DNA of 47,489 nucleotides, taken from NCBI GenBank assembly GCA_002811645.1, contig PDIP01000142.1, positions 46,879-94,367 of the forward strand. The letters run 5' to 3'. The notes beneath the pieces are model-generated. The model saw only the letters and a program-made list of their open reading frames with translations, ran no database searches and had not been told where the DNA came from. This DNA is from Corallochytrium limacisporum. Taxonomy: Eukaryota; Opisthokonta. Shown here one piece after another: positions 29,405 to 39,323 of this stretch (the stretch's first letter is position 1; every line of letters begins with the position of its first letter). Position numbers and translations under genes: made by a program.

Positions 29405-31762
29405 TTATGAGGTCGCAACCTTTTCAGTTAGATGCAGTGTTGGAACCTCTGCACCACCCAAAGCGGCCATGTCCCTTAATGCCTTCAGAACCTCATCAAG
29501 GAATTCCTGGGAAGCAGTTTCGGGAGCAGACTTCTTGGAGGAAATATGGAAAAAGATGCGCTCGGGACCAGCAAGCATGTAAAAAATACCATAGCCGTCA
29601 TGGGCAACTGGACCAAAGCCACCTCCGGGACTGTGGAGCTTAGCTTGCTTGGGATCGTTCTGATCCCACAGCATTGTCTGCTGCTGAGGAACCTGCGATG
29701 TGCTGAGCTTCCAGGGCATGCTCAAGGCTTCGTCCAAGAACCCTGCCTCAATACCCAACCCCTTTGCAACAACGTACAATCCAAACAGATGACGATCAAT
29801 TGCCTGTCCGGTCATGCAACGTTGGTTGTACTTCGTATGACGGTCTGAGGCGGCGCGCAGCAGTTTAAGCTTCTCTTCTTGGCCGGCGTTCTTGTCACAC
29901 ATGGCCTGTGCAAAGGCCGCTGCTTCATTGGAGCAGCTTCGGATCGTTTCAGTGCGTCCATCAGTGAAAAGACGGGTCATGGAAGACTCGTACGTCAAGC
30001 AGCTCTTACCATATTTGCGCCGGTACGCGGTTTGGAATGCCATCTGAATAAACGCGTCAGGGCTGCACTTCAGAGCCTTAGCGGTCTCCTTGCCCACTCC
30101 ATCGACGCAAACAGCTTTCATCTCAAAATCAGAAACCTGTTCTTGCACAAATTGCTTGCATGCCACGATTTCCCGCTTCAGATCTGCAGAGAAGTTCCAC
30201 TCCAAATGAACCGGAGCCTTGAGACTGCGCAGGGAGTCAGGAGCGTGGCGTCCGTGCTGATTATAAGTGATCTCATTAACTTCCGTAAAGCTCACCCACT
30301 CGTAGGTATGACTCATAACGGGTGCATCCGCCCATGCATGCTCGACATTGAGACCGTTGCGACCGTTCTCAAAGACAATCAGGGTGAAGGACTTATCAAA
30401 CCAGCGCATTTGACCATCTCCGTGAATCAGCATGTTGGCCTCCTCAGTTAGCGTAGTGGGTTCACGATCATCGAGAGCAACTGTAAAGATTGCAGTCTCA
30501 ATCATTCTCAGGGATGCCCGCGAAATGCCACGTTTCAAGAATGCAGAGCGAACACGGGCCCAGTTCTTTCTGTCCCAAGCAGTAAGCATGCTGATGGGGT
30601 AGTCGCGGGTGTCCGTATCATACTCACTGCGCTTATCAGCATCAGACTTGATCCATTCCAGCTGCTTCTCGAGTTCGTAAGGAGTCAGGGGGCGGCCGTC
30701 ACGATGGGTCAAACCTAATGCATAGAAGTGGTTCTTCCGCATGACCACGATGTGCTGACTCTCCGAGCGCCCGAAGGTAACAAGCTTATCGCGTTCCAGA
30801 CCAGGAATACGGGTGGTGGAAAACAGACGGCGGTACTGATTCATGCACAGAGGAATGAGGCCGCGGATCATACAAGGTTCTAGGGTTTCCCGGTCGATCT
30901 GACGTTTCCAGCGCATCAGCGTGTGAATCAAGGAAGCGGTTTTGGCAGTTTGGACAGGAGTAGTGACAGAGAATGCACTGCCCATTCCGTAGTAGTTAGA
31001 GTTGATCATTAGAGATGTACGACCATGAAGATAGACATAGTCAACCCACCAATCAGTCAACCAGTTGGACTTCCACCAGCCGCGCAGACTGAGGAACAGC
31101 TGCAGCGTCTTGCCCTCCCGCTTCTGGAATCTCTTTGCCCTTTCCTTAGTTTCTTCAAACTTCTCCTCACTGAGCAATGGCTTCACTGTATCCAGGTAGG
31201 TGTCCACTGTCTGCTTCAGCGGCGGCACTGGCAGAGATGGTAGAGACCGTGAAAAGGCATAGGTCATCGTCGGCAGTGGCCATGTGCTAGAAGCCACTGA
31301 GAGACACAGACCCCAGATCTTGGTGCCAATACCAGGCTTGCCCTTCAGCCATCCCTGGTAGGATAACAGTGCCTTCAGTGCGAATCTCATAACGAAGGAG
31401 TATACAGCGAAGAGAGCAAACACAATCAGAGAGACCACGGCTACGCTCTTTGTAAATCTCGAGACTTCAAGGTATGCGGAAGTGGCCTCATCGATCTTAT
31501 CCACTACTTCATTGATATTCTCCTCGTACCCGTGATTGCCATTGATCAGTGCAGCCACTGCGACAGTTGCCGAAATGTACGCCAGTGGCCCCGCCGGATA
31601 TGTCATGTTAAACATGGCATTCCTCGTGGAATATATACGACGCATGGTGTTGCGTCGAATGGCACTACTCAGATCCGAGAGATGCGGCAGCAGGTGAATG
31701 TGTTCTGCTCCCACATTCTGAATCTCCTCGTAGGCCGAGGTGGCCATGGTAGCCTCAGCCAT
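29405..31762 (-). CDS. CPT1: Carnitine O-palmitoyltransferase 1 (CPT1)-like
   Basis: Transfers long-chain acyl groups from CoA to carnitine at the mitochondrial outer membrane, the entry step of fatty-acid import. The frame opens at a TTG; the ATG at 31762 gives MAEATMATSAYEEIQN and 785 aa, close to CPT1A (773). Two N-terminal membrane segments (about 56-73 and 106-128) give the CPT1 topology that separates it from CPT2 and CrAT, which lack them. The catalytic His is H475 in VEHAWADAPVMSHTYEW (human CPT1A His473). A carnitine/CoA-binding STS-like region is present toward the C-terminus, and the protein ends LHLTEKVATS. Malonyl-CoA control is plausible but cannot be read from the sequence. It is convergent with the preceding coiled-coil gene. 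Confidence 0.95.
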   Translation of the reverse strand: MAEATMATSAYEEIQNVGAEHIHLLPHLSDLSSAIRRNTMRRIYSTRNAMFNMTYPAGPLAYISATVAVAALINGNHGYEENINEVVDKIDEATSAYLEVSRFTKSVAVVSLIVFALFAVYSFVMRFALKALLSYQGWLKGKPGIGTKIWGLCLSVASSTWPLPTMTYAFSRSLPSLPVPPLKQTVDTYLDTVKPLLSEEKFEETKERAKRFQKREGKTLQLFLSLRGWWKSNWLTDWWVDYVYLHGRTSLMINSNYYGMGSAFSVTTPVQTAKTASLIHTLMRWKRQIDRETLEPCMIRGLIPLCMNQYRRLFSTTRIPGLERDKLVTFGRSESQHIVVMRKNHFYALGLTHRDGRPLTPYELEKQLEWIKSDADKRSEYDTDTRDYPISMLTAWDRKNWARVRSAFLKRGISRASLRMIETAIFTVALDDREPTTLTEEANMLIHGDGQMRWFDKSFTLIVFENGRNGLNVEHAWADAPVMSHTYEWVSFTEVNEITYNQHGRHAPDSLRSLKAPVHLEWNFSADLKREIVACKQFVQEQVSDFEMKAVCVDGVGKETAKALKCSPDAFIQMAFQTAYRRKYGKSCLTYESSMTRLFTDGRTETIRSCSNEAAAFAQAMCDKNAGQEEKLKLLRAASDRHTKYNQRCMTGQAIDRHLFGLYVVAKGLGIEAGFLDEALSMPWKLSTSQVPQQQTMLWDQNDPKQAKLHSPGGGFGPVAHDGYGIFYMLAGPERIFFHISSKKSAPETASQEFLDEVLKALRDMAALGGAEVPTLHLTEKVATS

Positions 31763-32512
31763 CTTTGTGGTTGATGATGTGCAATAAACTAATTGTCTAC
31801 CTATCCGATATTCAAATGCTAAAATCTTCCAAATATGGAGCCGATGATTTAGTGTCGGAAGTTCTTTGACTGATCGCCTCGGGTTTGAAATACGACCGCG
31901 AGGTATCGTAATATCCTTGCTTGCGCAAACCCTTTGCGACACCGGCTGCTCTATGGATGTCAATGTCGTTTTACTTCATTTATTTGGCTGGATTGTAAGT
32001 GGCAGAAAGCACGCACGTTGGCCTTCAGGCGCCACACTTCGTACTGGGTATTGATGGAAACCTTTAGCGGGACACGACCGTTTCCCCTCCCCTTCCCTCT
32101 ATTTCTCGCTTCCCCCCCCTCTCGAGCCTTGCAGCGCTCACTATCGATGCCAAGCTGTGGTCTCCGCGTCCCTTGGCTCGGTCCCCAGCTGGCTTTGCCA
32201 TACTAAACGAGCTGCCCGATATTTAGAGAACGGCGCGGTCTCGCTTAATTTCCGTTGCGCATCGCTTCCTTCGCGTCACTTCCCTCGTCTCTGGTCACGA
32301 CGGTTCTCAAGAGGGGGGAGGGGCCGCGGCCGGCTCCTGAACCCAAAAAAGAAAAAAAAAAGAGAAGCCAAGGGCGTATTGAATGACGGCCCCAACAGCG
32401 CCACCCCCTCCCGGGGCCCGCCCCGCGGGGGGGGGGGGGGTTGTTCTGGGCTGCCGTTCGCGGCGGTCGTTGTACAGAATAGCGGCTGTGCATCACTCCT
32501 GCCGAGAGAAGG

Positions 32513-32540
32513 TTAGGTTAGGTTAGGGTTAGGGTTAGGG
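32513..32540 (+). repeat. Interstitial telomere-like repeat
   Basis: Two TTAGG units followed by three perfect TTAGGG units in tandem. TTAGGG is the telomere repeat of animals, most fungi and many holozoan protists. It sits inside a gene-rich contig, so it is interstitial, not a chromosome end. Confidence 0.9.
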
Positions 32541-33523
32541 GGCATCAACCGTGTGCTGCGTTGTTGGCAACGAGGCCCACTTCCAATGTGAAGGTGCCGC
32601 CTTGGCGTATTACACACTGATCAGCCAGCCATGCCTGCAAAACCGTCCGTGGCATTGGCGTATTGAATATACTCTGTCCGTGCAGACAAGGAAAGGTGCG
32701 GGTGATAAGATAGAACCTTGCTCACCTGCACACTCCGAATAAGCGAGACGGGACTGGGGTGGAAGCAGGTGCAGCGCTAGGTGCGGAGTGCCTTTTTGTC
32801 GCGCTCAGTGTGTGTTGCACTCCAACGGTCCCCTGTTCTAGTACGGCACCGGCAGTGCAAAGGCAGAGAGCGCGAAAAACAAGGAGCACACCGTTGTTAC
32901 CGCTGCTGACCTGCGTGCCCCCGTCGTTGCGATCCAAAAGTCCCTTTATTTTTTCATTTATTAAGTTTTTGGTGTTTTCCTTCGTTCCGGGTAAAAATCA
33001 CACCTGGCTCTGGAGCTTGGAAAGGAAAAAAAACAAAGGGCAGAGGGACACGATCGAATCCCAAAGGGCGTGATGGCCCCGAGCTTGCGGCGGCAAGGGA
33101 GAAAGGGGAGGAAGGGAAGGGGGGGGAATGTGTGAAGCAGAGTCGAATATCGCAATGGAAGCTTCCAAAAAACTAAAAGAACCCGAAGAAAATCCACCGC
33201 ATCCGCTAAAAATAGACCAACAAATTCTGGCGAGCGTGTGCGAGAGCGTGTGCGTGTGTGCGTGTTCTTGGTAGTGGGTGCGCTCTCCCCTTTTTTCATG
33301 GGCGGCGGCTAATCATGGCCGAGCGAATGTTTCGTTTGGGCTACGTAATTGTTCGGTCATACAAAGAGGGACACGGCCCCCCGGGGGGGGGGGAGGTGTT
33401 TTGCTCTCTCTCTCTCTCGGCTTTTATTTTTTAGATTTATTCTGTTTCTTTCCAAAAAGCGCGACTGACTCTCTGTGGCTGCGCGGCTCTTTCGGCAGAG
33501 AGAGGCTTCCCCCCCCCCCCCCC

Positions 33524-33862
33524 NNNNNNNNNNNNNNNNNNNNNNNNNNNNNNNNNNNNNNNNNNNNNNNNNNNNNNNNNNNNNNNNNNNNNNNNNNNNN
33601 NNNNNNNNNNNNNNNNNNNNNNNNNNNNNNNNNNNNNNNNNNNNNNNNNNNNNNNNNNNNNNNNNNNNNNNNNNNNNNNNNNNNNNNNNNNNNNNNNNNN
33701 NNNNNNNNNNNNNNNNNNNNNNNNNNNNNNNNNNNNNNNNNNNNNNNNNNNNNNNNNNNNNNNNNNNNNNNNNNNNNNNNNNNNNNNNNNNNNNNNNNNN
33801 NNNNNNNNNNNNNNNNNNNNNNNNNNNNNNNNNNNNNNNNNNNNNNNNNNNNNNNNNNNNNN
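33524..33862. other. Assembly gap (339 N)
   Basis: A run of N between a 14-base C run on the left and a (GA)n repeat on the right. Frames that cross it (33278-34030) are artefacts. Confidence 0.99.

Positions 33863-33913
<51 letters not shown>
33863..33913 (+). repeat. (GA)n microsatellite
   Basis: About 25 uninterrupted GA units immediately after the gap; the true length is unknown because the repeat runs into the N block. Confidence 0.97.
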
Positions 33914-33917
<4 letters not shown>

Positions 33918-34983
33918 GAGGGGGGAAGGCCTAAGCGGAGCACCCGGACCAGGCGTGGGTGGTGTTCAGTCTCAAGTGCCTGCCTGTTTCTCATGTGTTC
34001 TACGGTAGCACTAGCTAAAAGATTTGTCACTGGTTGCCTTCTGTGTTCCCAATGGGTCAGGTCTTTGTCGCATTGAGAGATGGTGGCTTTCCTTCACCAG
34101 AATTAGACACCGCGGATGTCAAACTGTAGCAACAAAGATGTCCATCAATACAGCTCTGCAGGACACCGACATAAATGATCAATCAAATGCTCGGACGCTT
34201 GACGCTTGATGTCTGTACATGTCTGAGTGATGAAGAATCACAGAGTCTGCACAAGGCAGGTGTGCACACTTCTTCGTCCACGCAGTGTGCAGCCAGCAGA
34301 ATCGCAGGAGGGCAAGAACAACAGCAACCCACGGCCCAACGGCACCCATCTCTTCCGTTCACCTTGAAAGTTCTGTGTTCCATAGCAAAATACTGTCAGG
34401 AACGGATGATGGTTGGCACCAGGATCCAGCGCAGCAGGGGAAGAGATTTTTCTTCTACCGAATTTGCTTGGAAGGGTCAGCACCATTTGCGCGAATATCA
34501 AATTTTTGAAAATCTTTGCGAAGGCCGTCTCTCCTTGAAGTACACAAAGGTGGCCAAAAGGAGAGAGACACTGAGACGGGAAGGAAAAAAAAATTGGCTG
34601 GCTGGCTGGCTGACCGGCCGGGAACGCGGGTGGATATGAACGGGCTGTGTGGTTCGCGTCCGATCAGATTCGCTGTGCCATGGTGGACACTTGGTCCAGG
34701 GTACGCAGCCCAGCCGTCTCTGTCAATGACTGTGTAGTCCACACGATGGTCAGCAGACTACGTCTCAGCATCAAACCCACTAGCGCGGCTAGCATGGTGA
34801 AATGAGACACATCTATTTGTCTGCGTAACCACTGCCATCGCGGGAGATCACACTAGCAATATTTACATGCCCATCACAAGTGCAGCGACCAATTTCGCAC
34901 CCAGACAAGAAAAAAGTGAGTAAGCAAACCAAGGTTAGTGTGCGCGCAGGTATATGTGTATTTGATCAATAAAATTGATTATA

Positions 34984-35574
34984 TTATTCATCCTCCTCAG
35001 GGTCGTCCTCGGCCTCAGCGTCACCGTCGACATCGACCGTCTGTTCCGGAATTCCATTGCCGTCTCCGTTTTCATTCTCTTCAGGCTGCTCAGCTGGTTG
35101 TAGCTGTTTCTCAGTGTGATGGGGCCTATCTGGAACCCATTGCATGATATCAAAACTGGAGGTCAGAGTCTTCAACGTGACTGGGTTCATGGTCCATTTG
35201 CGTGGCACAATCTTCTTTAGGGCATCAATCTCTGCTTTCCAATTCTCCTTCGTTTCCGCTGACCGTGAAAGATCTGGAACTGGATGAAAATAAGTTTTGT
35301 TTGCTGCTAGAGCTCCCCGACGGCGCCGGCGCACCACAACACCGTCCCGTGGTGCATCGCCCGCGCCTTCTCCCAGCTGTCGCCGACGTCCCCTTCCTCG
35401 TCCTCTTCCTCGTCCTCTTCCTCTCCCTTTTCCTCTTCCTCTTGTGGATATCTTTTCCCCACTAGGTCGACCTCTGGCGCTGATCTTGGCCTTCTTGATA
35501 GTGCCCGCATCTACAGTCGGTGACACTGTGGTGACAACGGTCCCAGACCGTGTGCTTCGCCGCGGTCGATCCAT
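34984..35574 (-). CDS. BCL7-like protein with AT-hook-like and RG-repeat N-terminus
   Basis: 196 aa from the ATG at 35574 (the frame itself opens at a GTG). The N-terminus is very basic: an AT-hook-like ARGRPSG at 33-39 and a run of Arg-Gly repeats (about 45-65). Residues about 105-150 resemble the BCL7 N-terminal domain, with the same order of marks: AETK, a WKAEIDALKKI helix, RKW, PVTL and QWVP (BCL7 has AETRxRAKDDIK, KW, WVTVGD and KWVPV). The C-terminus is highly acidic (DDPEEDE). BCL7 proteins are subunits of animal SWI/SNF (BAF) remodellers and bind the nucleosome acidic patch. In BCL7 the domain is N-terminal; here it is preceded by a 100-residue basic region. The similarity is short, so treat the name as tentative. 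Confidence 0.55.
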   Translation of the reverse strand: MDRPRRSTRSGTVVTTVSPTVDAGTIKKAKISARGRPSGEKISTRGRGKGRGRGRGRGRGRGRRRQLGEGAGDAPRDGVVVRRRRRGALAANKTYFHPVPDLSRSAETKENWKAEIDALKKIVPRKWTMNPVTLKTLTSSFDIMQWVPDRPHHTEKQLQPAEQPEENENGDGNGIPEQTVDVDGDAEAEDDPEEDE

Positions 35575-35882
35575 AAGAGCTATGTACCAGTCACATCTCC
35601 ACACTTAGCATGCTCAAGGCCTCATAATTGCCCAAGATCCTCATTTTCGTTGTGTACGTTTGTATTTTGTGAACACAATTGTTCTTTAGTACCACCGAAA
35701 ATGTGAAAACAACAACACCGCAGGCTTCCCTGCCACGAAGAGGGATTCAGAAGGGAACTCGTTGAGGGAGGGGCGGGGAACAGACAAGGCCGCACGCACC
35801 AATGGGAAGAGGGGGGGTTCGACAGCTCAAGTTCAACTGGGAGTTTATTCCAAAATGATGCGAGGGATACACACTCTGTAAC
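35575..35882. other. Short intergenic between the BCL7-like gene and eIF2A
   Basis: Contains the BCL7-like promoter and the eIF2A 3' flank. A purine-rich G-run block lies at 35765-35820. No gene is seen. Confidence 0.5.
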
Positions 35883-37643
35883 TTACACCTTCAGACGGGC
35901 CATAACTTCGTTCAATTCCATCTCCAGGTCACCCTCAGTCTCAATCTTTGCCAACTGATTGGCTTCCAATTGCTTTCCACCATCACGATCCTTCTTTAGT
36001 TTGGTGATCTGGTCAAGTTTCTTCTTTAGGTTGCGCACAAGCTTCTCATCAGCACTCAGTCCACCACCTCCGCCACCATTCTGAGCAGTGGGGAGGCTGC
36101 CTTGTTGTCCCTGAGGCTTAGTGCTAGCATTTTGCTTCTTAGCCTCCCGCTTCTTCCTGTTCTTCTCTGCCGCCTTTGTATGCGAAGTTGTCTGCTCCAC
36201 TTTCTGCTTGGTGCCGTAGGAGGTGGAATTAATGAATCCAGCAGACTGATGATCAGACTCATCATGTAGCTTGAAAGCAGGGGCACCAGACTTTCCACGC
36301 AAATGAGGAGGCACGTACGCACCCAGGGGTCTAGCCTTACCTGAAGCTTTGCTAGGTTCCTGTGTACCTTTCACAGCTGCCCCGATCGCGGGCTTCGCCA
36401 GACCAGGACTTGGCATCCACTGAACCTCAAAGAGTTCCTTGTAGTCCACAACACTTACCGCATCCTCCTTCGCGTAGTGCCAGATCGTGAAACCATTGGA
36501 AACTCGAAGGCGAGGGGAACATGTTGCAGTGAAGATGTGCCGACCATCTGGACACCATCCCCAATGCGTTGTATCCGTGGCGTACAATTCGCAATGTTTC
36601 TTGAGGTCTTGACGCAGCCAAATTTCCATTTGTCCCGGCAGAGCACCAAAGCCCGCGATGCAGATGATGTTACCCTGCGGATTGAATTTAACACAGTTCC
36701 GCTTGCCGGTTCCGAAATCAAAAACTGGCTCACCCTTCCCATTGAATAGCATCGCCTTGGAAGGTGCATTTCCATAAACTACGATGAACTCGTTGCTGCC
36801 AGGTGCGGGGTTCCACTGCATGTCATAGATAGGTCCTTCCTTGTCAAGATCCATACGACAGTCTACTGATCCTTGAGTCCCAAGCAGGTACAAGTTTGTC
36901 TCTCCATAGTACGATTTACCAGTCTGGTCAGCATCTGTGGCGGCCAAAACAAGTACGGAAGACCCAGATGCATTCCACTCATACCTCACCTTGTCCACCT
37001 TAAAGAATGATTTGTTACTGACCGGTGCATTGAATGCAGGATAGGTGTACATCCTCAATTTGGCGGGCTGACTCTTTTTAGGAGCAACAAATGTAACAAC
37101 TCCGTGAGCTAGATTGCCGGATGGCAAAGAGATCGAGTAGCTGGTCAGTCCATCCAACTGCAATCGCTCCTTTGGGCCTTCCTGGGGAGCCTTAGGATCA
37201 ATGAATTGAATCTCATTTGTGACCATTCGAGAGTAACGTGACTCATCCTTGAGCCAGCCCGGCTCCCAATTCTCAGATTTGCGATCAATGTAGCTGAAAG
37301 CCAAGTTTCCATTCGTAGTGTCATACACGCGAACGTTGTCTTCTCCCTGCTCCTGGCCCTTGGACTTACTATACTGGCTCCATGTCATGATGTAGCCACC
37401 TTGAGGACTGAAGCACAGCTTCCGAACTCCTGCGGTAGGGATCGTCATCACAGGCTCCCAAGAACTGGTTGAGAGAACAACAACTTTCTCGAAGTTGCTG
37501 TAGGAGGCGAGTTTACCATCTCTGCTGAATGCAATGCTGCGAACATCCTTATGGGATAGGATATCCTTCCTTGAATCCTTTGTTATTCCGTAATGCTGGA
37601 TCCCATCGCAGTCACGGGTAACAAGCTGCGGTTGGAAGGCCAT
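35883..37643 (-). CDS. EIF2A: Eukaryotic translation initiation factor 2A
   Basis: 586 aa, nearly the length of human eIF2A (585). This factor delivers initiator tRNA independently of GTP and is linked to stress-induced or non-AUG initiation. The N-terminal two-thirds form a WD-type beta-propeller (DVRSIAFSRDGKLASYSN, VRKLCFSPQGGYIMTW, IYDMQWNPAPGSNEFIVVYG). PGQMEIWLRQDLKK, HWGWCPDGRHIFTATCSPRL and the GAYVPPHLRGKSG segment are family signatures. The C-terminus has basic and coiled-coil regions (KNRKKREAKKQ, then KLVRNLKKKLDQITKLKK). The start ATG has a strong ACCACCATGG context. It is divergent from RPS13. The identity is secure. Confidence 0.96.
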   Translation of the reverse strand: MAFQPQLVTRDCDGIQHYGITKDSRKDILSHKDVRSIAFSRDGKLASYSNFEKVVVLSTSSWEPVMTIPTAGVRKLCFSPQGGYIMTWSQYSKSKGQEQGEDNVRVYDTTNGNLAFSYIDRKSENWEPGWLKDESRYSRMVTNEIQFIDPKAPQEGPKERLQLDGLTSYSISLPSGNLAHGVVTFVAPKKSQPAKLRMYTYPAFNAPVSNKSFFKVDKVRYEWNASGSSVLVLAATDADQTGKSYYGETNLYLLGTQGSVDCRMDLDKEGPIYDMQWNPAPGSNEFIVVYGNAPSKAMLFNGKGEPVFDFGTGKRNCVKFNPQGNIICIAGFGALPGQMEIWLRQDLKKHCELYATDTTHWGWCPDGRHIFTATCSPRLRVSNGFTIWHYAKEDAVSVVDYKELFEVQWMPSPGLAKPAIGAAVKGTQEPSKASGKARPLGAYVPPHLRGKSGAPAFKLHDESDHQSAGFINSTSYGTKQKVEQTTSHTKAAEKNRKKREAKKQNASTKPQGQQGSLPTAQNGGGGGGLSADEKLVRNLKKKLDQITKLKKDRDGGKQLEANQLAKIETEGDLEMELNEVMARLKV

Positions 37644-38507
37644 GGTGGTTTTCTTGTGCGTTTATCCCTTCACACCCGCGCACCTATTCTTCCACCTATT
37701 TTCCAACGCCGTGATGCGGCATACGCCAATTGATACTGTGCACTATAATAGCCGAACAATAGGTCTAATCGAGAGCAGAACGTTCCTCATAGGCTTCAAC
37801 AGAGCCAAGAGCCAAGGCAGTGAGCGCCAAGCCCAAGCAAACGCAAGGGTCGCGACTAAGATTTGGGCTTCAGAGGAAGCCATAACGTCTGTATACATAC
37901 ACACCAACTCCAGCAGCGACCTGACTGGCCGGTTTGCCGTTTTCCTTATCCCACCCAACCCCCCCTCTCTTTTCCGGGGCTAACCACGCGAACGCGTTTT
38001 GGTGGAGGGAAGACCGCCTCCTGAAAACACACACATTCCAAAACACACACAAAATTTTTCCGATTTTTTCCAAGAAAGTTTCCATCGAAACAAAAGGAGA
38101 AATTTCTTTGTTGGGTGGGAAGAGGGGAAGTGGGGGCTCACCACCATACTAAATATACTACAGACGTCTTGCAAACGGGTGGAGCATACCAAAGCCACTG
38201 CCTGGTTCCAGTGCCCTAGTAAATGGACCGAGGAGCCCACTCAGTTCGCAAAGATGGAGCGCAACGCTTTGTTACCGAGGCCTCCTCCGTACAAATGCAT
38301 GAGGACCATCCGCAGTGCTTCCCGTAGGAGCCTTTTGGCAAGTAGCTATCGCAAACACTATATAGGTCTATTGCGTTATGATAGTGGTCATAAATCATTG
38401 TATGCTATACTGGTATTTGATGGGAGATAGTTGGTTCTCCCGAATGTGGACACAATTTGCAGCTAGTACCAATATTAATTTCGGGTCTCATTTAAAACTA
38501 AATCAAC
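37644..38507. other. Divergent promoter region, eIF2A / RPS13
   Basis: About 0.86 kb between two translation genes read apart. AT-rich near RPS13, with a TATATA-like ACTATATAGG at 38358, and a pyrimidine-rich block at 37950-37975. No gene is recognised. Confidence 0.5.
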
Positions 38508-38963
38508 ATGGGTCGCATGCACGCACCGGGCAAGGGTATTGCCCGCTCCTCCATCCCTTACCGCCGCTCTGTCCCCAACTGGCTGAAGTTGAGCAGCGAT
38601 GACGTTAAGGAGCTCATCTACAAGCTGGCCAAGAAGGGTATGGCTCCCTCACAGATCGGTGTTATTCTGCGTGACTCTCACGGCGTGGCTCAGGTCCGTA
38701 ACGTTACCGGTAACAAGGTTCTGCGCATTCTGAAGGCCAAGGGATTGGCCCCTGATTTGCCTGAGGATCTGTACTTCCTGATTAAGAAGGCTGTCGCTGT
38801 CCGCAAGCATATGGAGCGCAACCGCTCTGACCGGGATGCTAAGTTCCGCCTCATTCTCATCGAGAGCCGTATCCACCGTCTGGCTCGCTACTACAAGACC
38901 AAGGCTGTGCTCCCTCCTAACTGGAAGTACGAATCTGCCACTGCCTCCACCCTGGTTGCATAA
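38508..38963 (+). CDS. RPS13: 40S ribosomal protein uS15 (RPS13)
   Basis: 151 aa, the same length as human RPS13, from [20 protein letters not shown] to a C-terminal STLVA. The uS15 core [18 protein letters not shown] and the [10 protein letters not shown] segment are intact. It is a small-subunit component in the central domain. Codon use is strongly biased to C-ending and G-ending codons, as expected for a highly expressed gene. No intron is present. The start context ATCAACATGGG matches that of RPS29 here. Confidence 0.99.
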   Translation: MGRMHAPGKGIARSSIPYRRSVPNWLKLSSDDVKELIYKLAKKGMAPSQIGVILRDSHGVAQVRNVTGNKVLRILKAKGLAPDLPEDLYFLIKKAVAVRKHMERNRSDRDAKFRLILIESRIHRLARYYKTKAVLPPNWKYESATASTLVA

Positions 38964-39323
38964 GTTCGGGAATAGCTACGGGATATCATCATCACATTTG
39001 CGTTGCACCAACGTTTACAAAAGCATCATCTTTGCATCATCATTTCAAACTTTTAACAGAATAGTTCAACATACATTCACAAATTTGTGCTAATACAGAC
39101 ATCACGTCTAAAACATTTTACTTTTTAGCATGGTCAAATGGACGCTTTCATTCTCCTACAACCTGTTTGTGGAAGCAGATTGATGCCCGTCACAACTATT
39201 TATTCACATCCGGAGTGCTTGTAAACTAACCTATTTAGGCGCGAAGGCACCCGCAGGTCCTTCGAGGCCGCCATCGCATGAAATCACAGAGGGTGTCTGT
39301 CAATCATATTTATTAACACGACA
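38964..39323. other. Intergenic between RPS13 and CENP-S
   Basis: AT-rich at first (RPS13 3'UTR), then the CENP-S promoter. No gene is seen. Confidence 0.5.

Larger units (their letters stand above)
31763..34983. other. Long gene-poor region with telomere-like tract and assembly gap
   Basis: About 3.2 kb upstream of CPT1 and downstream of the BCL7-like gene, both on the minus strand. No gene is recognised; the plus frame 34175-34639 has no family signal. It contains poly-A/G stretches (32345-32365), a G run at 32427-32440, telomere-like repeats at 32513-32540, CT and GA repeats, a GT-rich stretch at 33236-33265, and an N gap. Confidence 0.5.

Noticed and set aside
33050-33075. GATCGAATCCC word suggesting a tRNA 3' half
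   Set aside because: No pairing T-stem, no acceptor stem and no A-box upstream.
33863-33913. (GA)n as a CRISPR-like or tandem array
   Set aside because: A plain dinucleotide microsatellite without repeat-spacer structure.
33278-34030. Frames crossing the second N gap
   Set aside because: Mostly N and (GA)n; artefacts of translating the gap.
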